Positions 1 to 4,511 of a DNA stretch of 6,825 nt are shown here, piece by piece (positions within the stretch are counted from its first letter, which is position 1; each line of letters opens with the position of its first letter). Under the pieces are notes generated by a model, which worked only from the letters and a program-made list of their open reading frames with translations, was not told the origin of the DNA and searched no databases. A program made the translations under genes and the position numbers. Source of the DNA: Calditrichota bacterium (GTDB lineage: Bacteria; Zhuqueibacterota; Zhuqueibacteria; Residuimicrobiales; Krinioviventaceae); NCBI GenBank assembly GCA_003818595.1, contig RPQV01000189.1, forward strand, positions 1-6,825, written 5' to 3'.

Positions 1-402
1 ATAACGTTGTTTGCGCATCAACATGGCGATAAAATCGTTGCGGAAATCTTCGCGCTGCAGCAGACAATGAAACTGGTGCTTGGGTAACATAAACACATTG
101 GTTTTCGTCAAGGCGACAGCCGTCACCGGTTATCGGCCTGCCTCAAAGAGAACCACTTCCCCGTACATCTCACCGGGTTTTATCATTTTGATGACCACTT
201 CTTTGCCGTCCGGCGTCGTTTTATAAAGCTGGACCGCACCGGTCAGGCAGCCGAAAAGCGCCATTCCGCGTTGCCCTTCGGTGAATAGGATTTCACGTTT
301 CTGATACAATCGAGTCAGACAAATTTCCGCAACCGCCTTGAGGCTTGCTTCGGAAATTCCCTGAAAATAACCGGCCTGCTTGAGGATCACTTCTGTTTCC
401 AA
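1..402 (-). pseudogene. Crp/Fnr-family transcriptional regulator, partial at window edge and interrupted by in-frame TAA
   Basis: This is the N-terminal effector domain of a Crp/Fnr-family regulator. The first 90 codons give the usual cNMP-binding-like beta-barrel: ILFTEGQ near residue 40, then GAVQLYKTTPDGKEVVIK, then KPGEMYGEVVLFEAGR. A TAA at 130-132 follows, and the same frame then continues with PVTAVALTKTNVFMLPKHQF and on to the window edge, 43 more codons without a stop. The family normally has a residue, often Tyr, between GR and PVTAVA, so the TAA sits exactly where a TAT or TAC codon is expected. One base change would explain it. The start is TTG (402-400): AAGGAG lies 6 bases upstream, and an in-frame TGA at 420-418 excludes a longer start. 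No N-terminal FNR-type cysteine cluster is visible; the only early cysteines are single ones near residues 28 and 51. The DNA-binding helix-turn-helix lies outside the window. The gene could be a true pseudogene, a recent strain mutation or a sequencing error. The family call is secure; the inactive status is not. Confidence 0.8.
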
Positions 403-408
403 AAACCA

Positions 409-414
409 CTCCTT
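409..414 (-). promoter_or_regulatory. Ribosome binding site for the Crp/Fnr gene (supports TTG start)
   Basis: AAGGAG on the minus strand, 6 bases before the TTG at 402. It is the only good Shine-Dalgarno match here, and an in-frame stop lies just upstream, so it fixes the TTG start. Confidence 0.7.
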
Positions 415-505
415 CTCTCATTAAACGCAGTCCCTCAGATTCGACTGGTAACTGACTTTATAACCCGCTCGAACTGTTGGAATATTTCATCATTGTAGCA
501 AGTTG

Positions 506-526
506 GTATCAAAACTACTTTGATAC
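506..526. promoter_or_regulatory. Perfect palindrome, candidate operator upstream of the Crp/Fnr gene
   Basis: GTATCAAA, five bases (ACTAC), then TTTGATAC: two exact 8-bp arms forming a 21-bp site, typical in size and symmetry of a dimeric-regulator operator. It lies 104 bases upstream of the regulator's TTG. A TACAAT hexamer on the minus strand (492-497) would place the palindrome over the -35 region of a promoter reading towards that gene, and no good -35 hexamer is present. The half-site order (ATCAA before TTGAT) is the reverse of the FNR box at 1010, so it is not simply another FNR site. That it is an autoregulatory operator is inference. Confidence 0.45.
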
Positions 527-559
527 AGAATCCGGGTAGTAGTGGTTACATTCTATTTT

Positions 560-830
560 AATAAGGTAATAAGGTTACTGATTATTTGAATTCGGTTCTA
601 CTAAGGTTGAAAAAGCGAAAATAAGGTTTTGAATCCCCCTCTTGATTAATAACCGACTTGTTTCGCTCAATGAAGATTGAAGAAAGCAGAATTGAGGTTT
701 TAAATCCTTCTCCGGTGATTCTGCCGCTATTGAGAACTGTTTTGTAATTTGACATGTCTTAACCTTATTTTTGCTTTGTTCACCTCAGTAGCAAAAAGAT
801 ATCCTACTATTCTTACCTTATTACCTTATT
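560..830. repeat. 271-bp element with long imperfect inverted-repeat ends and repeated AAGGT motifs
   Basis: The outer ends are an exact 16-bp inverted repeat: AATAAGGTAATAAGGT at 560-575 and its reverse complement at 815-830. A second, inner pair (598-628 with 761-791) matches at 26 of 31 positions. The arms are therefore about 70 bases long and separated by about 132 bases. AAGGT occurs in the left arm at 563, 571, 603 and 623, and as its complement in the right arm at 762, 815 and 823. Two imperfect 25-base direct repeats 71 bases apart (612-636 and 683-707, 20 of 25 matching) bracket much of the interior. There is no coding capacity. Candidates are a MITE-like non-autonomous element, a large structured RNA, or an array of binding sites. 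Target-site duplication cannot be resolved because both ends lie in T-rich sequence. Confidence 0.6.
612..707. repeat. Pair of imperfect 25-bp direct repeats, 71-bp period
   Basis: Copies at 612-636 and 683-707 share the core AGGTTTT(G/A)AATCC and match at 20 of 25 positions. The first copy overlaps the left inverted-repeat arm. Two degenerate copies suggest an old internal duplication within the element rather than an active array. Confidence 0.45.
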
Positions 831-983
831 TTTCTGCAAAGATAATCAGAAAGGGCGCCCAACAGGTGAAGGTAAAATAAGAAACCAGGATATTGAATGC
901 AACGCCTTTCACCCGACCAATTGACTTCGCCCGCATCGAAATTTCTTTGCGTGGAACCTGTGTGCGCAAAGTCATCTCAATGA

Positions 984-997
984 TTTATACATATCAA
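984..997. promoter_or_regulatory. Second, degenerate FNR-type box
   Basis: TTTATACATATCAA matches TTGAT-N4-ATCAA at nine of ten positions. Its centre is 26 bases upstream of the exact box centre, so the two are neither overlapping nor spaced by whole 10.5-bp turns. In this AT-rich DNA one such match could be chance; its closeness to an exact box makes it worth noting. Confidence 0.35.
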
Positions 998-1009
998 AAT
1001 GGCCTCTTC

Positions 1010-1023
1010 TTGATCTGAATCAA
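1010..1023. promoter_or_regulatory. FNR-type box (exact consensus) upstream of the iron-sulfur gene
   Basis: TTGATCTGAATCAA matches the FNR/ANR/DNR consensus TTGAT-N4-ATCAA at all ten defined positions. If it acts as a class II activator site centred at -41.5, transcription would start near 1058, about 20 bases before the TTG start and just upstream of its ribosome binding site. This is a very plausible geometry. The -10 region (about 1045-1051, TAACTTA) is weak, as is common for activator-dependent promoters. Confidence 0.65.
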
Positions 1024-1067
1024 TATTTTAATGGACAATTTTACTAACTTATGTGTGTATTACTTAT

Positions 1068-1072
1068 AGGAG
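1068..1072 (+). promoter_or_regulatory. Ribosome binding site deciding the TTG start of the iron-sulfur protein
   Basis: AGGAG, five bases before the TTG at 1078. The in-frame ATG at 1051 has no Shine-Dalgarno sequence and would place this AGGAG inside the coding region. Confidence 0.7.
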
Positions 1073-1077
1073 TCAGA

Positions 1078-1890
1078 TTGAAAAGGCAAATCATTCAAAT
1101 CAATGAAGACCTTTGTACTGGTTGCGGTCTATGCCTGCCGGGATGTCCGGAAGGCGCCATCCAGTTGATCGACGGCAAAGCCCGATTGGTCAGCGATCTT
1201 TTCTGTGACGGTCTCGGGGCATGTCTCGGGCATTGTCCCGAAGGCGCCATTACCATTGAAGAACGCGAAGCGGTAGAATACGATGAACGCCAGGTGATGG
1301 AGAACATCGTCAGCTCTGGCGCCGCCACCATTAAAGCACATCTGCTGCATTTGAAAGAACACCAGCAGATGGATTATTTTCAGCAAGCCGTCGAGATTTT
1401 AGAGGAGAAAGGAATCACCATGCCGACCTTACAAGATCATCACTCGTGTCCCGGCTCGCAGAATCTGAGCTTCCATCGGACAAAACGAGAAACAACTGAG
1501 GAGGTTCCCTCTGAACTGACTCATTGGCCGATTCAGATGCATTTGATTTCGCCTCTGGCCGCACATTATCAAGGCGCGGACCTCGTCCTCGCCGCTGATT
1601 GTGTGGCGTTTGCGATGGGATCGTTCCATAATCGTTATCTGTCCGGAAAAACACTGGCGATCGCCTGCCCAAAACTCGATGAAGGTCGGGAGATTTATTT
1701 GGAAAAGCTCAAGCTGTTGATTGACAAAGCTCAGATTAATACTTTGACGGTGATGATCATGCAGGTTCCCTGTTGCAGCGGATTGCTAACCATGGCGCAG
1801 GAAGCCGCCGGTGCGACGAAGCGTCGCGTACCCATCAAACAGATCGTCGTTTCACTGCAGGGCGAGGTATTGCAGGAAGCATGGCTGTAG
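1078..1890 (+). CDS. Two-domain ferredoxin-like iron-sulfur protein
   Basis: Predicted cytoplasmic electron carrier of 270 residues. An N-terminal bacterial-ferredoxin domain (about 1-60) has a classical motif C13-x2-C16-x2-C19-x3-C23-P and a second motif C43-x5-C49-x3-C53-P in which the expected second cysteine is Leu46. Residues 60-120 are charged and likely helical. A C-terminal domain (about 145-265) carries conserved-looking cysteines: D174-C175, C197-P-K-L-D and V-P-C232-C233-S-G, plus C124. These suggest a further metal or redox site. I recall this architecture from anaerobes, where relatives occur beside hybrid-cluster-protein genes and HcpR-type Crp/Fnr regulators; no hcp gene is in this window. 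The start is TTG 1078, giving the typical opening MKRQIIQINEDLCTGCG and a well-placed AGGAG; the ATG at 1051 would add nine residues that do not look like the family. The FNR box at 1010 predicts induction under low oxygen or nitrosative conditions. It appears monocistronic. Confidence 0.85.
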   Translation: MKRQIIQINEDLCTGCGLCLPGCPEGAIQLIDGKARLVSDLFCDGLGACLGHCPEGAITIEEREAVEYDERQVMENIVSSGAATIKAHLLHLKEHQQMDYFQQAVEILEEKGITMPTLQDHHSCPGSQNLSFHRTKRETTEEVPSELTHWPIQMHLISPLAAHYQGADLVLAADCVAFAMGSFHNRYLSGKTLAIACPKLDEGREIYLEKLKLLIDKAQINTLTVMIMQVPCCSGLLTMAQEAAGATKRRVPIKQIVVSLQGEVLQEAWL

Positions 1891-1926
1891 CAGACCTATT
1901 TTTTGAATGTAAAGTTGATTTATCGG

Positions 1927-1955
1927 TTGATAATCAGAGATATTTTGTTTATCTT
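1927..1955 (+). promoter_or_regulatory. Candidate promoter for the ferritin gene
   Basis: TTGATA (1927-1932), a 17-base spacer, and TATCTT (1950-1955) resemble a sigma-70 promoter (5 of 6 and 4 of 6 matches). It would give a leader of about 160 bases before the ferritin gene. The region is AT-rich, so a chance match is quite possible. No clear terminator after the iron-sulfur gene was found, so some read-through into ferritin cannot be excluded. Confidence 0.25.
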
Positions 1956-2120
1956 TATAGAGGAGAAATTTCTGGGCACATGATTTGCTTGTTATCGTAG
2001 ACTATAAGAACTTGCGATTTTCATTATTTCAATTTATGTGAATCTTCGGAACCTTTTTTCTATCAAAGAATTTAAGAGATTGCTTTACTTTTTTAATACA
2101 ACAACAAAACAGGAGGCTAT

Positions 2121-2612
2121 ATGATATCAAAAAAGATGGAAAAATCGTTGAACGAACAGATCAATAAAGAGCTCTTCTCTGCGTATTATTATCTTTCCAT
2201 GGCTGCCTATCTCCAGAATTCGAATCTCGACGGCATGGCTCATTTTATGAAACATCAGGCCGAAGAAGAAACCGGCCATGCGATGAAAATGTATTCCTAT
2301 ATTAACGAACAAGGCGGCCGCGTAATTTTAGATGCAATTGAAAAACCGCGAACGGATTTCGACAGCCCGCAGCAGATTTTCGAACTGGGACTTGCACATG
2401 AAAAACATGTGACCGCGAGCATTCACGCCCTGGTCACACTCGCGATTGAAGAAAAAGATTACGCCACCAAAACTTTTCTCGACTGGTTCGTGAGCGAACA
2501 GGTTGAAGAAGAAGCGACGATGGATTCGATCGTCAGCAAATTCAAGCTTATTGGTAATGCCGGTCAAGCCCTGTTGATGATGGACGCCCAGTTGGCGAAA
2601 CGCGGCGAATAA
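2121..2612 (+). CDS. ftnA: Non-haem bacterial ferritin
   Basis: Iron-storage protein of 163 residues, the usual FtnA length, expected to form a 24-subunit shell that oxidises Fe(II) and stores ferric mineral in the cytoplasm. All ferroxidase residues sit at the same numbers as in E. coli FtnA: E17, E50, H53, E94, Q127 and E130, within recognisable motifs (EETGH around 49-53 and SEQVEEE at 125-131). The A/B-site pattern is therefore intact. There is no haem-binding methionine argument for a bacterioferritin; the sequence is FtnA-like throughout. The ATG at 2121 follows AGGAGG (2111-2116) with a short 4-base gap, and the residue numbering against E. coli supports it. It lies 230 bases after the iron-sulfur gene and 77 bases before the sigma-factor gene, on the same strand. 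Storage of iron next to a redox-responsive promoter fits an oxygen/iron stress neighbourhood. Confidence 0.95.
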   Translation: MISKKMEKSLNEQINKELFSAYYYLSMAAYLQNSNLDGMAHFMKHQAEEETGHAMKMYSYINEQGGRVILDAIEKPRTDFDSPQQIFELGLAHEKHVTASIHALVTLAIEEKDYATKTFLDWFVSEQVEEEATMDSIVSKFKLIGNAGQALLMMDAQLAKRGE

Positions 2613-2656
2613 GCTGATTAAAACGAATCCCTCTTTGTCCAAGTCATCTCTTATGA

Positions 2657-2675
2657 CCAACACGACGGGTGTTGG
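2657..2675 (+). promoter_or_regulatory. Hairpin just ahead of the sigma-factor ribosome binding site
   Basis: CCAACAC, loop GACGG, GTGTTGG: an exact 7-bp stem with a 5-base loop. Its right arm shares two bases with the long GGAGGAGGAGG (2674-2684). No T-run follows, so it is not an intrinsic terminator. It could influence translation or mRNA decay, or serve as a DNA operator. The nearest Shine-Dalgarno copy (2680-2684) stays free, so full occlusion is not expected. Confidence 0.4.
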
Positions 2676-2684
2676 AGGAGGAGG
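2674..2684 (+). promoter_or_regulatory. Strong ribosome binding site fixing the sigma-factor start
   Basis: GGAGGAGGAGG, three overlapping Shine-Dalgarno copies, ends 5 bases before the ATG at 2690. It rules out the in-frame GTG at 2669, which lies upstream of it. Confidence 0.75.
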
Positions 2685-2689
2685 TATTG

Positions 2690-3265
2690 ATGGCAGACGA
2701 AACCCAAAAAATACAGGATTTTGAAGCCATCGCATTTCAGTACATGGATTCACTCTACAGTACTGCTCTGCGTTTCACACGTAATGCTGAGGAGGCCGAA
2801 GACCTTGTTCAGGACACTTATCTGAGAGCTTTTCGATTTTTCGATAAATTTCAGGAAGGCACCAATTTCAAGGCGTGGATATTTAAAATCTTGACAAACA
2901 CTTTTATTAATCGATACCGCAAAAAAGTGCGCACGCCGCAACAGGTGCAGTTGGACAAAGTCGCCTATGGCTTGGAAAATGAAGAGCCTGTTGAGCAGGT
3001 TGCTGAGTGGACGGGTTTCGATGAAAGCAAGTATGAAGAACTATTCGATGATGATATAACCGCCGCTTTATCACAACTTTCGGAAGATTTCCGCATGGTG
3101 GTCTTGTTGGCGGATATTGAAGGATTTTCGTACAAGGAAATTGCAGAAATCATCGGTCGTCCCAGTGGAACCGTCATGAGCCGTCTTTTCCGCGGCAGGA
3201 GAATGCTGCAGCGGATACTGGACAAATACGCGCGGCGCGAGGGTTACATCCGCCAAAGCGTCTGA
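2690..3265 (+). CDS. ECF-type RNA polymerase sigma factor
   Basis: Group 4 (ECF) sigma factor of 191 residues that directs RNA polymerase to stress-type promoters. Region 2 spans about residues 12-80, with the core-binding stretch AEEAEDLVQDTYLRAF and the promoter-melting/-10 stretch NFKAWIFKILTNTFINRYRK. An acidic linker follows (about 95-122), then region 4 (about 122-175) with the helix-turn-helix SYKEIAEIIGRPSGTVMSRL and the tail RGRRMLQ. The sequence resembles the RpoE/SigH-SigR side of the ECF group, including a tail like ARREGYI. The start at 2690 is set by the GGAGGAGGAGG. The gene follows ferritin by 77 bases and may be co-transcribed with it. No anti-sigma gene follows: the terminator begins 8 bases after the TGA. 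Its control must therefore lie elsewhere in the genome, in trans, or at the level of its own expression. Its regulon cannot be read from this window. Confidence 0.93.
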   Translation: MADETQKIQDFEAIAFQYMDSLYSTALRFTRNAEEAEDLVQDTYLRAFRFFDKFQEGTNFKAWIFKILTNTFINRYRKKVRTPQQVQLDKVAYGLENEEPVEQVAEWTGFDESKYEELFDDDITAALSQLSEDFRMVVLLADIEGFSYKEIAEIIGRPSGTVMSRLFRGRRMLQRILDKYARREGYIRQSV

Positions 3266-3273
3266 ACCTCAAT

Positions 3274-3303
3274 AAAAAAAGCCCCGTTCTCGGGGCTTTT
3301 TTT
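3274..3303. terminator. Bidirectional intrinsic terminator between convergent genes
   Basis: Seven A, GCCCCG, loop TTCT, CGGGGC, seven T: a GC-rich stem with a tetraloop flanked by an A-run and a T-run, so it works in either direction. It begins 8 bases after the sigma-factor TGA. On the other strand the TAA of the chorismatase-like gene (3304-3302) overlaps its outer edge, so translation of that gene ends at the terminator itself. Confidence 0.93.
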
Positions 3304-4474
3304 ATGACAGGGCTATTGCCGCATCAATCTCAAAGAGCAAATCATCCCGACACACATCGGCAATAATAAATACTGCCGGCAGATCATTGATCCCAAATTG
3401 TTCAGCAATAGGCCAGTATTTCTCTAGATCATCAGCATCTTTGAAAAATACCGTCGCTTCATGTATATCCTGAAGTGTGGCGCCCTCATGAAGAATGAGA
3501 GCCTGCACAACCTCCACTGTCTTGCGGATTTGACCGACAGAGTCATCGAGGTACACGGTTTTACCATGTTCATCAATCGAAGCGGTTCCAGAGAGTAAAA
3601 TATGGGTGACATCCTCTTCTTTCATCGTCATGGCGCGGGAAAAGGCTGAACCGTATCGATAGGGAGATTTCTGCTGTACCCCGCTGGTGTGGGCGATCTG
3701 CAACCGCGCTGCGGGAGACACGGCAAAGATATCCATAGCCGCTGCCGCTGCCATGGGATTCTCCCCCAATATGCCGGTGCTGGCCGGCAGATAGATATAT
3801 TCCGCTTCTGTATTTTCCTTTTCTGACAATCCCAACAAGCCAAACTCGGTGAATCGCGTATTGCGCGCGCGATTGAATTCACCGTACCAATCCAAAATCG
3901 CGGATAAATAAATCCATGTGCGCAATACATTTTTAAAACTGAGATCCTGGGAGAGCAATATTTCCTGCGCGCGATCGTACATGTCGCAGCTTTGCAGATA
4001 GCGATCTGAAATATCCGGATTTCCAAAAATATTCTGCAGCATATAAAAGTCGTTGCCGTTTCTTCGCCATCGGCGTCCGACGGCGGCATCCTGGTGCTGA
4101 ATCAACCAGACACCATCGTCTTTTGCTGTCGGCGCAAAAGCGCGGATTTGAACGCCGGCCAAGCCCTTGCCCTGCACCGGACGGCCCTGGATAAACGTGA
4201 GCGGCATCTTTGCATCCAGATGAAATTCCGCAAACGCTTTATTGCGCGCGGCTTTGATCACGGCTTCATCATTCAGATCAGCAAAAATTCGCTCATGCAG
4301 GATTTCGAAATGATGGTGTTGAATGAGGGACAATAGATGGTGATAAATCCGTGCAGACAATTCAGCCGGAGGATGTTGATCGGTCACAGATGCGGTAATA
4401 AAAGCCTGATTCCCCCCCAATACGGTGAGAAAAATTTTATAACCGTTTCCTTTTTCGATTAAACGTTTCGTCAT
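3302..4474 (-). CDS. Chorismatase-like enzyme of the RidA/YjgF superfamily (FkbO/Hyg5/XanB2 type)
   Basis: A 390-residue RidA-fold protein. Remembered FkbO segments align in order: RTWxYxSxI (residues 185-193), PAxTGI (230-235), YRYGSAFSRA (272-281), the LSGTASI strand (294-300), VFFKDADDLEKYW (342-354) and the C-terminal motif ADVCRDDLLFEID (372-384). Such enzymes cleave chorismate to pyruvate plus a cyclohexadiene diol (FkbO), 3-hydroxybenzoate (Hyg5) or hydroxybenzoates (XanB2). Glu382 occupies the position of the catalytic Glu. Cys375 lies where Hyg5-type 3-hydroxybenzoate synthases carry a Cys and FkbO an Ala. The Arg that small RidA imine deaminases use near PAR is absent (PAV, 366-368). 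The protein is about 45 residues longer than FkbO, mostly N-terminally. The ATG at 4474 has AGGAG 7 bases upstream; there is no signal peptide, so it is cytoplasmic. It lies 37 bases after the lipoprotein gene and is probably last in its operon. The superfamily is secure; the exact reaction is inferred. Confidence 0.75.
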   Translation of the reverse strand: MTKRLIEKGNGYKIFLTVLGGNQAFITASVTDQHPPAELSARIYHHLLSLIQHHHFEILHERIFADLNDEAVIKAARNKAFAEFHLDAKMPLTFIQGRPVQGKGLAGVQIRAFAPTAKDDGVWLIQHQDAAVGRRWRRNGNDFYMLQNIFGNPDISDRYLQSCDMYDRAQEILLSQDLSFKNVLRTWIYLSAILDWYGEFNRARNTRFTEFGLLGLSEKENTEAEYIYLPASTGILGENPMAAAAAMDIFAVSPAARLQIAHTSGVQQKSPYRYGSAFSRAMTMKEEDVTHILLSGTASIDEHGKTVYLDDSVGQIRKTVEVVQALILHEGATLQDIHEATVFFKDADDLEKYWPIAEQFGINDLPAVFIIADVCRDDLLFEIDAAIALS

Positions 4475-4511
4475 GAAGATGCTCCTGTTTCGTCTCCGCA
4501 GTCAGCGTGCC

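Larger units (their letters stand above)
403..1077. other. 675-base non-coding region between the regulator and the iron-sulfur gene
   Basis: No convincing reading frame on either strand. It holds the palindrome at 506-526, an inverted-repeat element at 560-830, and two FNR-like boxes just before the iron-sulfur gene. The stretch from about 540 to 840 is clearly more AT-rich than the flanking genes. The genes on either side are divergent, so the region must contain promoters for both. Confidence 0.7.

Noticed and set aside
130..132. Recoded stop (selenocysteine, pyrrolysine or an alternative code)
   Set aside because: The codon is TAA, other genes in the window stop at TAA, TGA and TAG normally, and the family expects Tyr here.
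560..830. CRISPR array, suggested by the repeated AAGGT-containing segments
   Set aside because: Repeat copies differ in length, orientation and spacing, and there is no regular repeat-spacer pattern or cas gene.
853..860. GGGCGCCC palindrome
   Set aside because: Eight bases only, with no flanking symmetry; not enough to call an operator or element end.
921..949. Bacteroidota-style promoter (TTG, about 18 bases, TTTCTTTG)
   Set aside because: The -7 element has a mismatch at the important A, and the lineage is not firmly established; the FNR-type arrangement nearer the gene explains its start better.
945..971. Inverted repeat CTTTGCG / CGCAAAG
   Set aside because: A 7-bp stem with a 13-base loop and no T-run; near what chance would give in a 675-base intergenic region, and no gene context supports it.
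1051..1077. ATG at 1051 as the start of the iron-sulfur protein
   Set aside because: It has no Shine-Dalgarno sequence, the AGGAG at 1068-1072 points to TTG 1078, and the predicted class II FNR transcript would begin near 1058, after this ATG.
1773..2000. Open frame overlapping the end of the iron-sulfur gene
   Set aside because: It overlaps a well-supported gene in another frame, lacks a ribosome binding site and has no recognisable protein features.
2669..2689. GTG at 2669 as the sigma-factor start
   Set aside because: It lies upstream of the GGAGGAGGAGG and inside the hairpin; the ATG at 2690 has ideal spacing.
4094..4336. Plus-strand open frame inside the chorismatase-like gene; likewise 5496-5789, 5832-6065 and 6215-6550 within the other minus-strand genes
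   Set aside because: These lie opposite confidently identified coding sequence and show no domain or ribosome binding site.
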